This document shows, in pieces, positions 33,977 through 44,220 of a stretch of 64,000 nt of DNA. Numbering within the stretch: the stretch's first letter is position 1; each line of letters opens with the position of its first letter. A model generated the notes under the pieces. The model did no database searches, was not told the origin of the DNA, and was given only the letters and a program-made list of their open reading frames with translations. The stretch lies in the NCBI RefSeq assembly GCF_022968825.1, contig NZ_JALHKS010000002.1, positions 496,001-560,000 on the forward strand, read 5' to 3'. This stretch comes from Chryseobacterium salipaludis. GTDB taxonomy: Bacteria > Bacteroidota > Bacteroidia > Flavobacteriales > Weeksellaceae. Both the position numbers and the translations under genes were made by a program.

Positions 33977-35314
33977 ATGAAAATCCTGATAAAAAATGCT
34001 ACGCTGGTCAACGAAAACCAAATCTTCCGGGCGGATGTTCTTATAGAAAATGACATCATCGCAGACATCGCAACATCAATACCCGACACAGACGCAGATA
34101 TTACCCTGGATGCCACCGGAAAATACCTCTTGCCGGGCGTTATAGATGATCAGGTACATTTTCGGGAACCGGGCTTAACCTGGAAAGGAGATATCACCTC
34201 GGAATCACGTGCGGCTGTGGCCGGCGGAATCACCAGTTTCATCGAGCAGCCCAATACGGTGCCGAATGCCGTGACGCAGGAACTGCTGGAAGATAAATAT
34301 GAGATTGCTGCCACGCGGTCTTTCGCTAATTATTCTTTCATGATGGGCGGAACCAATAGTAATCTGGACGAGCTGCTCCGAACCAATCCGCGCAATGTGG
34401 CAGGCATCAAACTTTTCCTGGGTTCGTCCACCGGAAATATGCTGGTAGACGATCCGGCTACACTGGAAAATATCTTCAGCAAGACGCGCATGCTAATCGC
34501 CGTGCATTGCGAGGATGAAGCCACCATTCGCCGCAACACCGAGATGCATAAAGAAAAATATGGTGAAGATATTCCGGTGCGGTGCCATCCCGATATCCGG
34601 AGCGCAGAAGCGTGCTATCTTTCTTCCTCCAAAGCCATCGAACTGGCACGCAAAACGGGCGCGCGGCTGCATGTATTCCATGTTTCAACCGCAGCGGAAA
34701 CGGATCTGTTCGATAACCAGCTGCCACTACAAGATAAAAAAATCACCGCAGAAGTTTGTGTGCATCACCTCACTTTTACAGATGCCGATTATGATGATAA
34801 AGGCACTTTAATTAAATGGAACCCTGCTGTGAAATCAGCCGAAGACAAGGAAGCATTATGGAAAGCCTTGCTCGATGACCGGATTGATGTGGTGGCAACA
34901 GATCACGCGCCGCATACGCTGGAAGAGAAAAGCCAGAAATACCTGCAGGCGCCGTCGGGTGGTCCGCTGGTGCAGCATTCATTAAACCTGATGTGGGAAC
35001 ACTATCGCAATGGCCGGATTACCCTGGAAAAACTGGTGGAGAAAATGTGCCACAATCCCGCTATTTTATTCCGGATTGAAAAGCGCGGTTTCCTCAGAAA
35101 AGGATATAAGGCAGATTTGGTTTTGGTTGATCCTCAGCAAAGCTACACCGTACAGCGGGATCAGCTGCTGTACAAATGCGGCTGGAGTCCGTTGGAAGGT
35201 GAAACGTTCCATTCCGAGGTGACGCACACTTTCGTGAATGGCCGGCTGGTGTATGAAAATGGCGAGGTGCACGAACAGCCCTGCGGTGAACGCCTGCTGT
35301 TTGAGGTTAATTAA
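33977..35314 (+). CDS. pyrC: Dihydroorotase
   Basis: A 445-residue amidohydrolase closing carbamoyl aspartate to dihydroorotate in pyrimidine synthesis. Visible are DDQVHFREPG, the carboxylated-Lys motif GIKLFLGSSTGNM, HCED, HVFHVST and ATDHAPHT. The first metal His of the usual HxH is Gln (QVH). I recall the same form in other Bacteroidota dihydroorotases, so it need not mean loss of activity. Single gene. Confidence 0.9.
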   Translation: MKILIKNATLVNENQIFRADVLIENDIIADIATSIPDTDADITLDATGKYLLPGVIDDQVHFREPGLTWKGDITSESRAAVAGGITSFIEQPNTVPNAVTQELLEDKYEIAATRSFANYSFMMGGTNSNLDELLRTNPRNVAGIKLFLGSSTGNMLVDDPATLENIFSKTRMLIAVHCEDEATIRRNTEMHKEKYGEDIPVRCHPDIRSAEACYLSSSKAIELARKTGARLHVFHVSTAAETDLFDNQLPLQDKKITAEVCVHHLTFTDADYDDKGTLIKWNPAVKSAEDKEALWKALLDDRIDVVATDHAPHTLEEKSQKYLQAPSGGPLVQHSLNLMWEHYRNGRITLEKLVEKMCHNPAILFRIEKRGFLRKGYKADLVLVDPQQSYTVQRDQLLYKCGWSPLEGETFHSEVTHTFVNGRLVYENGEVHEQPCGERLLFEVN

Positions 35315-35460
35315 TTTAATTAAAAACAGTAAAATGCGTTTTTGGATCTGCAGAATTAACCAGGCAATTTAACTCTTTGCAAACTTTTCATCTAAAATTC
35401 ATATCGCTGTGTTACATTTAAGGAAACAGAGCGTCTAATCAGGCGTAAATCAAAATATAT

Positions 35461-38385
35461 ATGTTTAAGAAAAAGATTTTAATGCTTTTTGCCGCTGCGG
35501 TTATTTTCTCTGCCCAGGCGCAGGATTACCAGTGGAAAGAAGCGACGGCGGGTGGCTACACATACAAGTATGTGACCAACGACCCATCGCAGGCCCGGTT
35601 CTACACCTTGAAGAACGGGTTGACAGTTATTCTGAGTCCGACAAAAAAGGACCCGAGAATTCAGGCATATGTTGCCACGAAAGCAGGAAGCAAAACCGAT
35701 CCGGCTACGAACACCGGGTTGGCGCATTACCTGGAGCATCTTCTTTTCAAAGGAACCGACAAGTATGGTTCGCTGGACTGGGCAAAAGAAAAGCCTGAGC
35801 TGGATAAAATTGATGCCCTGTATGAGCAGTACAATAAAACCAAAGACGAAGCAAATCGCAAGGCGATTTATAAGCAGATCGACTCCGTTTCCGGTGTGGC
35901 TTCCAAATATGCAATTGCCAATGAGTACGACAAAATGATGTCGGCCATGGGTGCGCAGGGAACCAATGCCTGGACGAGCTTCGAGGAAACGGTGTACACA
36001 GATGATGTGCCGGCCAGCTCACTGGATAAATATCTGGCTGTGCAGGCTGAGCGTTTCCGCAACCCGCAGCTGCGTATTTTCCATACCGAACTGGAAGCAG
36101 TGTACGAGGAGAAAAACCGCTCGCTGGACAATGATGGCGGAAAAGTCTTTGAAACGTTGTTTTCAACCTTATTCCAAAACCACAACTATGGGAAACAAAC
36201 CACGATCGGAACTATCGAGCATTTGAAAAACCCGTCGCTGGTAGAAATCCGCAAATATTTCAATACGTACTATGTGCCGAACAACATGGGCGTAATCCTG
36301 TCCGGAGATTTTGATCCGGATCAGGCGATTGCCAAGATCGACCGTGCTTTCTCTTATATGCAAAGCAAACCGGTTCCGAAATATACCTTCCAGCAAGAAG
36401 TTCCCTTCAATGCGCCTGTGATCAAAGAAATTACAGGGCCGGATGCAGAAAGTGTGGCCATCGGTTTCCGTTTGCCGGGGAATAAAGACAAAGATGTCTT
36501 GCTGGCAGACCTGGTGGGCGCTATTCTGACCAACGGAAAAGCGGGTCTATTAGATCTAAACCTGGTGAAAAAACAAAGATTGCTGAGAGCGAGTGCCTTT
36601 ACGTTCACGCTTCAGGATCACGGCGTACTTTGGCTGAACGCCTCGCCAACCTCCGGTCAGACATTGGAAGATGTGCAAAAGCTGGTTCTTAATGAAATCG
36701 AAAACCTGAAAAAAGGAAACTTCGATGCTGACCTGTTGCCGTCTATCGTAAATAATATTAAAAAAGATAAGATTGAAGAAACTGAAAAATACAGTGGCCG
36801 TGCTTCCAATCTGGTAAATGCGTTTACCTCTGAACTGGACTGGAAAGATCAGGTGGCGTATGTAAACGACCTTTCTAAAATCAAAAAAGAAGATGTGGTT
36901 GCTTTTGCCAACAGATATCTGGGCAACAACTACGTGGCTGTTCTGAAAAGAAAAGGGGAAACCAAGAATAACCTTAAAATCGAAAAACCGGCCATTACAC
37001 CCGTGGAAACAAATGCCGACAAGCAATCTGCGTTCGTGAAGATGGTCAATGATATGCCGAATACGCCTTCTGCACCAGTGTTCCTGGATTTCGAGAAAGA
37101 TATCCAGAAAGCAAAAATGGGCAAAGCAGAAGTTCTGTATGTTCCGAATACGGAGAACGACTTGTACAGACTCAGATATCGCTACAAAATCGGTGCGATG
37201 AATGACCTGAAGCAACCACTGGCAGCGCAGTACATTCAGTTCCTGGGCACAGATAAAAAAAGCGCGGAGGATATCTCCAAAGAGTTTTATAAAATTGCAT
37301 CCAGCTTCAATGTCGCAACCAGCGAAGAATATACCACGGTAACCATCGAAGGATTGCAGGAAAACTTTGGAAAAGCAGTGCAATTGTATGAAGATCTGGT
37401 TCTGAATGCCAAGCCAAGCGAAGAAGCACTGGCTGCCCTGAAAGCCCGACTGGCCAAAGCGCGCAAAGATGCGAAATCCAACAAAGGCGCCATTCTGCAG
37501 GGATTGACGAGCTATGCGATGTATGGCCCGAAAAACAAATTCAACCATACCCTGACAGATGCGCAGCTTAATGCCGTGACAGCCCAGGAACTGGTGGACA
37601 GAATCAAGAACCTGAATCAGTACGAGCAAACCGTTATTTATTACGGTCCGGAATCGTTGAAAAACCTGACCGCGCAGCTGGGTAAGATGCACAAAGTACC
37701 GGCGAAATTCGCAACGGCAGCACCGATGGCAACGTTCAAGCAGCAGCCGCAGACTAAAAATCAGGTATTGTTTACCGATTACGATATGGTGCAGGCGGAA
37801 ACCCGCTGGATCCGGAATACAGATGTGTATGACCCGGCAAAAACTACATTGGTTAACGTGTTCAACAACTATTTCGGCGGAGGAATGGGCGGCATTGTTT
37901 TCCAGACGATCCGCGAGAGTAAAGCTTTGGCCTACAGCACATACGGCGTGTACGTGCAGCCTCAGAAGAAATCGGATCAGTACTACATGATGAGTTATGT
38001 GGGGTCTCAGGCAGATAAATTCAATGATGCCGTCGGCGCTATGAATGAACTGCTGACCAAAATGCCGGAGCTGCCGGTGAACCTGGAACTTGCCAAAAAC
38101 AAGGTGAAGAAAGATATCCAAACGGAACGCATCATGGAAGATAATATTATTTTCCGCTACCTGGCAGCGAAGGAGCTCGGCCTGAAGGATGATATCCGCA
38201 AGCAGATGTACACCAACGTGGACAACGTAACCATGGCGGACCTGAAGAATTTCCATGCGAATAACTTCAGCGGCAAGCCGTACACGTATGCTCTGGTTGC
38301 TTCCGAAAAGAACGTGAAAATGGAAGACCTGAAGAAAATCGGTGAAGTGAAGAAAATTTCCCTGGAGGAACTGTTCGGCTTTTAA
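35461..38385 (+). CDS. M16 family zinc peptidase, exported
   Basis: A 974-residue pitrilysin/insulysin-type peptidase made of two M16 halves in one chain. The signal peptide is MFKKKILMLFAAAVIFSAQAQ. The zinc motif HYLEHLLFKGT (HxxEH) with a downstream Glu (ELEAVYEEKNRSLDN) lies in the first half. The second half has the substrate-binding arginine/tyrosine region (GGIVFQTIRESKALAYSTYG). It probably degrades peptides in the periplasm. Ends in a hairpin. Confidence 0.92.
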   Translation: MFKKKILMLFAAAVIFSAQAQDYQWKEATAGGYTYKYVTNDPSQARFYTLKNGLTVILSPTKKDPRIQAYVATKAGSKTDPATNTGLAHYLEHLLFKGTDKYGSLDWAKEKPELDKIDALYEQYNKTKDEANRKAIYKQIDSVSGVASKYAIANEYDKMMSAMGAQGTNAWTSFEETVYTDDVPASSLDKYLAVQAERFRNPQLRIFHTELEAVYEEKNRSLDNDGGKVFETLFSTLFQNHNYGKQTTIGTIEHLKNPSLVEIRKYFNTYYVPNNMGVILSGDFDPDQAIAKIDRAFSYMQSKPVPKYTFQQEVPFNAPVIKEITGPDAESVAIGFRLPGNKDKDVLLADLVGAILTNGKAGLLDLNLVKKQRLLRASAFTFTLQDHGVLWLNASPTSGQTLEDVQKLVLNEIENLKKGNFDADLLPSIVNNIKKDKIEETEKYSGRASNLVNAFTSELDWKDQVAYVNDLSKIKKEDVVAFANRYLGNNYVAVLKRKGETKNNLKIEKPAITPVETNADKQSAFVKMVNDMPNTPSAPVFLDFEKDIQKAKMGKAEVLYVPNTENDLYRLRYRYKIGAMNDLKQPLAAQYIQFLGTDKKSAEDISKEFYKIASSFNVATSEEYTTVTIEGLQENFGKAVQLYEDLVLNAKPSEEALAALKARLAKARKDAKSNKGAILQGLTSYAMYGPKNKFNHTLTDAQLNAVTAQELVDRIKNLNQYEQTVIYYGPESLKNLTAQLGKMHKVPAKFATAAPMATFKQQPQTKNQVLFTDYDMVQAETRWIRNTDVYDPAKTTLVNVFNNYFGGGMGGIVFQTIRESKALAYSTYGVYVQPQKKSDQYYMMSYVGSQADKFNDAVGAMNELLTKMPELPVNLELAKNKVKKDIQTERIMEDNIIFRYLAAKELGLKDDIRKQMYTNVDNVTMADLKNFHANNFSGKPYTYALVASEKNVKMEDLKKIGEVKKISLEELFGF

Positions 38386-38405
38386 CCGTCACTAATTTTA
38401 ATGAT

Positions 38406-38434
38406 AAGACTGTCTGCAAAGGCAGTCTTTTTAT
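38406..38434 (+). terminator. Terminator of the M16 peptidase gene
   Basis: Stem AAGACTGTC/GGCAGTCTT (one wobble) with a CTGCAA loop region followed by T-rich sequence. Confidence 0.75.
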
Positions 38435-38435
38435 T

Positions 38436-38600
38436 TGGGCGCATCTCGTCACGGGGTTTATCGACCCCGCGACGAGACCGGGCTTTTCGTTGCAATTCCT
38501 CGGCCTGCCGTTCCGGACAGTCCTGCGGGATTGTTTAATTTATCTCGTCCATAGACGAGACTGCAATCCCTTGCGCAGCATATTGCAGGCCAGGCTTGAG
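38436..38600. repeat. GC-rich palindromic intergenic element (38.4 kb)
   Basis: Two hairpins with related stems: CTCGTCACGGGG/CCCCGCGACGAG (about 38446-38477) and TCTCGTC/GACGAGA (about 38542-38562). Between and after them are paired segments GCAATTCCTC and GCAATCCCTTGCGCAG. There is no open reading frame. The layout (conserved-looking flanks around different GC stems) is like the elements at 49.7, 51.2 and 61.8 kb. Confidence 0.6.
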
Positions 38601-38741
38601 GGGAAAAAATCACTATTTGGAAGATGGGTTGATTGTAAGTGTATTATTCTATCCTGATACCACTATTGAATAGAAGTCAGGATCCGGCTATCTTGCATAT
38701 TTTCGGCGCATTGTGTAGCTTTAAAGAATAATTAAAAAGAG

Positions 38742-38966
38742 ATGAATACAGCAGAACTTAAAATACATCTTATACAGAAGATAGCTAAAATAGAAGACAC
38801 GCAGCTCATCGACAGAATTAAAGAATATCTGGATTTTGAATTAAAAACATGTGAGTTCCAAACCACAGAACTGCAAAAAGAGCGGATCCGTGTAAGCCAA
38901 AGCGATGAAATCATAGCTGAACAGGAAGCAAACTACCAGATTAAGTCATGGATGGACGAAAGGTAA
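38742..38966 (+). CDS. Putative antitoxin of a broken toxin-antitoxin pair
   Basis: A 74-residue, mostly helical, charged protein (MNTAELKIHLIQKIAKIEDTQ; end EQEANYQIKSWMDER). Short proteins of this kind are frequent antitoxins of RelE/ParE pairs in Bacteroidota, and its end overlaps the start of a toxin-like fragment, which supports the call. No DNA-binding motif is certain. Confidence 0.5.
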   Translation: MNTAELKIHLIQKIAKIEDTQLIDRIKEYLDFELKTCEFQTTELQKERIRVSQSDEIIAEQEANYQIKSWMDER

Positions 38967-39034
38967 TCTGGACGACAAAAGCCAATGCCGAACGCAGGGG
39001 AATTTGGCTGCGGAATAAATTTAATAGCCGGTAA
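38948..39034 (+). pseudogene. N-terminal remnant of a RelE/ParE-type toxin
   Basis: A 28-codon frame (MDGRKVIWTTKANAERRG, then a few residues to a stop) overlapping the antitoxin-like gene by 19 bases. It matches the usual first strand and helix of RelE/ParE toxins. The remaining ~70 residues are missing and the following 75 bases show no continuation, so the toxin is lost. Confidence 0.5.
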
Positions 39035-39109
39035 GAAAAATTGATTCGGCTGCTGTTTTGTACACTGCTGTTGTTCACCATTCAATCATTAAATATAACG
39101 TAAGATAAT

Positions 39110-39988
39110 ATGAAATACACCGAAGGAATGTTGCGCGAAGATGCGCTGAAAGATAAAGTAATTATTGTAACCGGTGGCGGCAGCGGGCTGGGCAAGGCGA
39201 TGACCAAATACTTCCTGCAGCTGGGCGCAAAAGTGGTCATCACTTCCCGAAACCTGGAAAAACTGCAGAATACCGCACAGGAACTCGAAAGAGAAACCGG
39301 CGGAAAAGTACTGGCCGTTGCCTGCGATGTGCGCAGCTGGGAACAGGTGGAAGCCATGAAAGATACCGTTATCAAGGAGTTGGGCCGAATTGATGTTCTG
39401 GTGAATAATGCGGCGGGTAATTTCATTGCACCCACAGAGCGACTCACGCATTCTGCCTTCGACTCGGTGCTGGACATCGTGCTGAAAGGAACCAAAAACT
39501 GCACGCTCTCCATCGGGAAATACTGGATTGACCAGAAAGTCGCCGGCACGGTGCTGAATATCGTGACCACCTATTCCTGGACAGGTTCAGCCTATGTGGT
39601 TCCTTCTGCCTGTGCGAAAGCCGGTGTACTTGCCATGACGCGTTCCCTGGCAGTAGAATGGGCGAAATACAATATCCGTTTTAATGCAATTGCGCCCGGG
39701 CCGTTCCCCACTCAGGGTGCCTGGGAAAGATTGCTGCCGGGTGACCTGGCGGAAAAATTTGATATGCGCAAAAAAGTACCGCTGCGGCGTGTGGGCGAAC
39801 ATCAGGAACTGGCCAACCTCGCAGCGTATCTCGTTTCCGAATATTCTGCCTATATGAATGGTGAGGTTGTCACTATTGATGGTGGTGAGTGGCTCCAGGG
39901 CGCCGGTGAGTTTAATATGCTGGAGCAGATTCCCCGGGAAATGTGGGATATGCTTGAAGCCATGATTAAAGCTAAAAAATCGCAGTAA
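39110..39988 (+). CDS. SDR oxidoreductase, 2,4-dienoyl-CoA-reductase-like
   Basis: A 292-residue short-chain dehydrogenase: NADP(H)-binding TGGGSGLGKAMT, NNAAGNF, and YVVPSACAKAGV in the active-site region, where the usual Tyr-x-x-x-Lys appears as S-A-C-A-K. Replacement of the catalytic Tyr is typical of the peroxisomal-type dienoyl-CoA reductase branch (DECR). Likely role: beta-oxidation of unsaturated fatty acids. Single gene with a terminator. Confidence 0.82.
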   Translation: MKYTEGMLREDALKDKVIIVTGGGSGLGKAMTKYFLQLGAKVVITSRNLEKLQNTAQELERETGGKVLAVACDVRSWEQVEAMKDTVIKELGRIDVLVNNAAGNFIAPTERLTHSAFDSVLDIVLKGTKNCTLSIGKYWIDQKVAGTVLNIVTTYSWTGSAYVVPSACAKAGVLAMTRSLAVEWAKYNIRFNAIAPGPFPTQGAWERLLPGDLAEKFDMRKKVPLRRVGEHQELANLAAYLVSEYSAYMNGEVVTIDGGEWLQGAGEFNMLEQIPREMWDMLEAMIKAKKSQ

Positions 39989-39998
39989 ATAAATTCGG

Positions 39999-40033
39999 GA
40001 GGCATCAAAACTGTAACATTTGATGCCTCTTTT
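39999..40033 (+). terminator. Terminator of the SDR gene
   Basis: Perfect 11-bp stem GAGGCATCAAA/TTTGATGCCTC with a following TTTT. Confidence 0.9.
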
Positions 40034-40059
40034 CTACTTATCCGTAAATTCCTTTTTCT

Positions 40060-42285
40060 ATGAAGTTATCGTTCCTCAAACCTGCGCTGGTAGTGGCTGT
40101 GGCCATCTCCGTGCAGTTCTCGGCGCAAAATCAAACGCCAGCCTACAGTTATACGGAAGCCTTTAAACCGTATTTCTATCAGAACAATGCCACCGAAACC
40201 CGCTCTGCCAGCGGCCAGCCCGGGCATAAATACTGGCAGAACAGTGCAGATTATGTGCTGAATGCCACCTTAAATGAAGCCAATAACGAAATCTCCGGTT
40301 CCGCGGAAATTACGTACACCAATAACAGTTTTGATAATCTCGGCTTTTTATGGCTGCAGCTGGACCAGAATCTTTTTAAAGAAGACAGCCGCGGCAATGC
40401 CATCATCCCGATGGGTGGGAGCCGCAACGGTGCACGAGGACAGCAGTTCAATGGCGGTTATACCATTAAATCCGTAGAAATCCGTTCTGCTAACGGCAAA
40501 AAGATGACAGTGAAACCTACCTTCACGGTTACCGATACCCGTATGCAAATTGATCTGCCGGAAGATTTAAAAGCACAGGGAGGAACCATCAATTTTGTGG
40601 TGAACTATTCCTTTATTTCACCGAACTATGGTTCGGACCGTATGGGTGTCGAGAGCACGAAAAACGGAAAGATTTTTACCATCGCGCAGTGGTTCCCGCG
40701 GATGTGCGTGTACGATGACATCATGGGCTGGAATACCTTGCCATACTTGGGAGCCGGTGAATTTTACCTGGAATACGGCGACATTACCGCAAACCTGACG
40801 GTGCCGGCGCATCACTATGTGGTAGCTTCCGGAGAACTGCTGAACGCAAAAGACGTTTACAGCGCTGCTGAAAATTCAAAATGGGCGCAAGCGCGCAACA
40901 GTGATAAAACAGTGATTATCCGTTCGGCCGCAGATGCCAATGCCGGAGCAAAAACAAGTTCCGGTACCAAAACCTGGAAATATAAAATTAATAATACCCG
41001 TGATTTCGCCTGGGCCTCGTCGCCTGCATTTATTTTGGATGCGGCACGTATCAACCTGCCGAGCGGTAAAAAATCACTGGCAGTTTCGGCTTATCCGGTG
41101 GAAAGTGACGGCCAGGGCGCTTGGGGACGTTCTACGGAATATACCAAAGCTTCCATAGAAAACTATTCTAAGAGGTGGTATGAATATACCTATCCGATGG
41201 CCGTGAACGTGGCCGGAAACGAGGGCGGTATGGAATATCCGGGCATTGTATTTTGCCATATGAATTCCAAAGGGGCTGATTTATGGAGCGTAACCGATCA
41301 TGAATTTGGTCACAACTGGTTCCCGATGATTGTGGGTTCCAACGAACGTCTGTACGCCTGGATGGATGAGGGTTTAAATACGTTTATTAACTCCGTTTCC
41401 GACAAGGATTTTAATAATGGCGAGTATTATAAACCACAGCCACTGCAAATGATGGCACCCGCTTTCTTCAGCGATAAACTGGAACCGGTTCAAACCTCAC
41501 CAGACAATTTGAAGGAAAGAAACCTGGGCTATCTCGGTTATTATAAACCGGCGGCCGGGCTTCAGTTGCTGCGCGAAAAGATTTTGGGAGAAGAGCGTTT
41601 TGATAAAGCACTGCGGCAATACATCAAGCGTTGGGCTTTTAAACATCCAACCCCGGACGATTTCTTCCGTACGATGGAAAATGTGACCGGCGAGGAGCTT
41701 AACTGGTTCTGGAGAGGCTGGTTCCTGAACAACTGGAAAATTGACCAGGCGGTAAAAAATATTAAATATGTAAATGGCGACTATAAGCAGGGAGCGGTGG
41801 TGACCATCGAAAATATCGGCCAGCTGCCAATGCCGGTGGAACTGGAAGTGATGTATAAGGACGGCACCAAACAAGAAATTAAACTGCCGGTTGAAATCTG
41901 GAAACGCAATAATGAGTGGACTTTTGAAGTTCCCGGAAATAAAGAAATTTCCAGTGTGCTGATTGATCCGAAAGGTGCAGTGCCGGATGTGGATGTAACG
42001 AACAACAGAATGCGCCCAACCTCCGCCGCAGCTGAAAAGGTGAATTTAAACGAATATACCGGCACATTCGGAGCTAAGGAAATCCCGGTGAAGATTACTT
42101 TAAAAGTAGAGAATAACAAGCTGGTAGCGCAGGTGACCGGCCAGCAGTCATTCCCGGTGGAGTACCAGGGGGACGGACTTTTCAGTTTCGATGCTGCGGG
42201 CATTGAGCTGCAGTTTGGTAAAGATAAAAAGACATTTACGCTGAATCAGGGCGGTCAGGCGTTCGAGTTTGTAAAAGAGAAATAG
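40060..42285 (+). CDS. Exported M1 family aminopeptidase
   Basis: A 741-residue protein with a Sec signal peptide ([23 protein letters not shown]), an N-terminal beta-sandwich, and the M1 catalytic domain with EGGMEYPG (GxMEN-like) and the zinc motif HEFGHNWFP (HExxH) followed 18 residues later by the third ligand Glu in MDEGLNTF. It removes N-terminal residues from peptides in the periplasm or outside. GGMEYPG instead of GAMEN is usual in the Bacteroidota branch. Ends in a hairpin. Confidence 0.92.
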   Translation: MKLSFLKPALVVAVAISVQFSAQNQTPAYSYTEAFKPYFYQNNATETRSASGQPGHKYWQNSADYVLNATLNEANNEISGSAEITYTNNSFDNLGFLWLQLDQNLFKEDSRGNAIIPMGGSRNGARGQQFNGGYTIKSVEIRSANGKKMTVKPTFTVTDTRMQIDLPEDLKAQGGTINFVVNYSFISPNYGSDRMGVESTKNGKIFTIAQWFPRMCVYDDIMGWNTLPYLGAGEFYLEYGDITANLTVPAHHYVVASGELLNAKDVYSAAENSKWAQARNSDKTVIIRSAADANAGAKTSSGTKTWKYKINNTRDFAWASSPAFILDAARINLPSGKKSLAVSAYPVESDGQGAWGRSTEYTKASIENYSKRWYEYTYPMAVNVAGNEGGMEYPGIVFCHMNSKGADLWSVTDHEFGHNWFPMIVGSNERLYAWMDEGLNTFINSVSDKDFNNGEYYKPQPLQMMAPAFFSDKLEPVQTSPDNLKERNLGYLGYYKPAAGLQLLREKILGEERFDKALRQYIKRWAFKHPTPDDFFRTMENVTGEELNWFWRGWFLNNWKIDQAVKNIKYVNGDYKQGAVVTIENIGQLPMPVELEVMYKDGTKQEIKLPVEIWKRNNEWTFEVPGNKEISSVLIDPKGAVPDVDVTNNRMRPTSAAAEKVNLNEYTGTFGAKEIPVKITLKVENNKLVAQVTGQQSFPVEYQGDGLFSFDAAGIELQFGKDKKTFTLNQGGQAFEFVKEK

Positions 42286-42311
42286 AGCAGTGGTAAGACA
42301 CTGTGATTGAA

Positions 42312-42339
42312 CCGCGCGGCCGAAGGCCGCGCGGCTTTT
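42312..42339 (+). terminator. GC-rich hairpin terminator after the M1 gene
   Basis: Perfect stem CCGCGCGGCC/GGCCGCGCGG with a GAA loop and following CTTTTAT. The C-GAA-G tip is the same as in the palindrome at 51309-51330, so this terminator may derive from one of the mobile-like palindromes. Confidence 0.75.
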
Positions 42340-42447
42340 ATATATTTTGTTACTGCCTGCTTTCGGAAGATTGAGATTTACCAATCATTCACAAAAAAAA
42401 GCAAACCTAGCAAAGTCAGCTTTTTAACTTTAAAAGAAAAAGACGCT

Positions 42448-42687
42448 TTACAGTGATTTTTTCAGTAACGTTCTTATTCTTTCGATCAGCTCGATATCCT
42501 GTTGCTTGGCTTCTTTCCAAAGCTGCACAATTTCTTCTTCATTTGCTTTCTCTGCATTGGTCACGTACTGATCATAACGCCATACAGCATCCAGGCGCTT
42601 GTTTAAATCGTGGATCAGGTCGTGGGCGTGGTTAGACATCGGTTTTGTTTCTCCAAAGTGTTTATCAGCTTGTTGATCGCTCATCAT
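42448..42687 (-). CDS. Small helical protein of unknown function
   Basis: A 79-residue soluble protein beginning MMSDQQADKHFGETKP and rich in Glu, Lys and His, predicted mostly helical (HDLIHDLNKRLDAVWRYDQYV, IELIERIRTLL). ATG 42687 or 42684 is preferred since the longer frame to 42729 begins with an unrelated stretch. No known family is assigned. Confidence 0.6.
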   Translation of the reverse strand: MMSDQQADKHFGETKPMSNHAHDLIHDLNKRLDAVWRYDQYVTNAEKANEEEIVQLWKEAKQQDIELIERIRTLLKKSL

Positions 42688-42904
42688 AAAAAATTTAGAA
42701 GTTAATAATTTAGGTGAGGCATAGCACATGCAAAATCGCTTCCATTTTCCTATCTTGGCTTTCCCTGTTGCCGAAGATTAACACAACGGAGTGATGTTTT
42801 AACTAAATTAATAAAGATTTAAAATAGAATCGCCGTACGGATCTAAAAACTGATTTTCCTGCGGCCCGCGTAAGCTGAAATTTCACAGCAGTTAAAAACA
42901 AAAA

Positions 42905-42930
42905 AAACGCTCCGGCGAACCGAAGCGTTT
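42905..42930 (-). terminator. Terminator of tRNA-Gln
   Basis: On the minus strand: stem AAACGCTTCGG/CCGGAGCGTTT (one mismatch, TTCG loop) followed by a long T run, 13 bases after the tRNA 3' end. Confidence 0.8.
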
Positions 42931-42943
42931 GTTGCAAATTAAG

Positions 42944-43014
42944 TAGACCCACAGGGATTCGAACCCCAGATGACTGAACCAAAATCAGTAGTGTTACCGC
43001 TACACCATGGGTCT
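42944..43014 (-). tRNA. tRNA-Gln (TTG)
   Basis: 71 bases on the minus strand. Acceptor stem AGACCCA/TGGGTCT with discriminator A, D-arm GTGTAGCGGTAACAC, anticodon arm ACTGATTTTGGTTCAGT with anticodon TTG, and T-arm CTGGGGTTCGAATCCCTGT including GTTCGAATC. CCA is not encoded. Confidence 0.95.
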
Positions 43015-43162
43015 GTTCTCGTTTTGGTGGTGCAAATCTAAAACAATATTTATAATAAAAAAACTTTTTGCCGAAAAAAATGCTTTTTGCCCTGCTTTTA
43101 ACGTTTCTTTGGCTTTTATTTCAGGTTAAAATTTCGTATTTTTACACAAATAAAATGAACAA

Positions 43163-44170
43163 ATGAGTAGTGTAGAAGATAAGAAAAAAGCACTCGCTTT
43201 AGTGCTTGATAAGTTAGATAAAACTTACGGAAAAGGCACCGTGATGACCTTGGGAGATGCCTCTATTGATGATACAATTGAAGTCATTCCCTCCGGTTCA
43301 CTGGGATTGGATCTGGCCTTGGGAATCGGCGGATATCCGAAAGGACGGGTGATCGAAATTTACGGCCCTGAGTCTTCAGGTAAAACAACCCTGACGCTGC
43401 ATGCCATTGCAGAAGCTCAGAAAGCCGGCGGAATCGCTGCGTTTATTGATGCAGAGCACGCGTTTGACCGCCACTATGCGTCCAAACTGGGAATTAATCT
43501 GGATGATCTGATTATTTCGCAGCCGGACAACGGTGAGCAGGCACTCGAAATTGCTGACAACCTGATCCGTTCAGGAGCAGTGGATATCGTGGTTATTGAC
43601 TCCGTAGCCGCACTGACGCCAAAGGCAGAGATCGAAGGGGAAATGGGTGATTCCAAAATGGGACTGCATGCCCGTTTGATGTCGCAGGCGCTGCGTAAAC
43701 TGACCGCCACGATTTCCCGTACCAAGTGTACCGTGATTTTCATTAACCAGCTTCGTGAAAAAATTGGTGTGATGTTCGGAAACCCGGAAACTACCACGGG
43801 TGGTAACGCATTGAAGTTTTATGCATCCGTTCGTATCGACATTCGTAAAGCCAGTGCGCCGATTAAGAGTGGCGACGAAGCCATCGGAAGCCGCGTGAAG
43901 GTGAAGATTGTGAAAAACAAAGTAGCACCTCCGTTTAAAATGGCAGAATTCGACATTATGTATGGCGAGGGTGTTTCCAAGGTTGGTGAAATCCTCGATA
44001 CAGCTGTGGACATGGGCATCGTGAAGAAGAGCGGTTCCTGGTTTAGCTATGAAGACACCAAATTGGGGCAAGGCCGCGATGCAGTAAAAGAAATGCTGAA
44101 GGATAATCCGGAACTTTCTGAAGAACTCGAAGAGAAAATCAAAGAGGAAATTCGTAACAAACAATCGTAA
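43163..44170 (+). CDS. recA: Recombinase A
   Basis: A 335-residue RecA that polymerises on single-stranded DNA for homologous recombination and induces the SOS response. Seen are Walker [10 protein letters not shown] (about 70-78), IDAEHAFD, the L1/L2 region ([27 protein letters not shown]) and the C-terminal domain with an acidic tail. The length is normal. RecA would be the likely agent for recombination between the long repeats of the effector island. Confidence 0.97.
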   Translation: MSSVEDKKKALALVLDKLDKTYGKGTVMTLGDASIDDTIEVIPSGSLGLDLALGIGGYPKGRVIEIYGPESSGKTTLTLHAIAEAQKAGGIAAFIDAEHAFDRHYASKLGINLDDLIISQPDNGEQALEIADNLIRSGAVDIVVIDSVAALTPKAEIEGEMGDSKMGLHARLMSQALRKLTATISRTKCTVIFINQLREKIGVMFGNPETTTGGNALKFYASVRIDIRKASAPIKSGDEAIGSRVKVKIVKNKVAPPFKMAEFDIMYGEGVSKVGEILDTAVDMGIVKKSGSWFSYEDTKLGQGRDAVKEMLKDNPELSEELEEKIKEEIRNKQS

Positions 44171-44194
44171 GGTAACTTATCAACTGATACTTTG

Positions 44195-44220
44195 GGACAG
44201 CAGCAATGCTGTCCTTTTTT
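44195..44220 (+). terminator. Terminator of recA
   Basis: Perfect stem GGACAGCA/TGCTGTCC with a GCAA tetraloop and a T run. Confidence 0.9.

Noticed and set aside
36556-38256. A 566-codon minus-strand open frame opposite the M16 peptidase
   Set aside because: Antisense shadow created by codon bias; the composition (many His, Phe, Leu) is not protein-like and the M16 frame has clear motifs.
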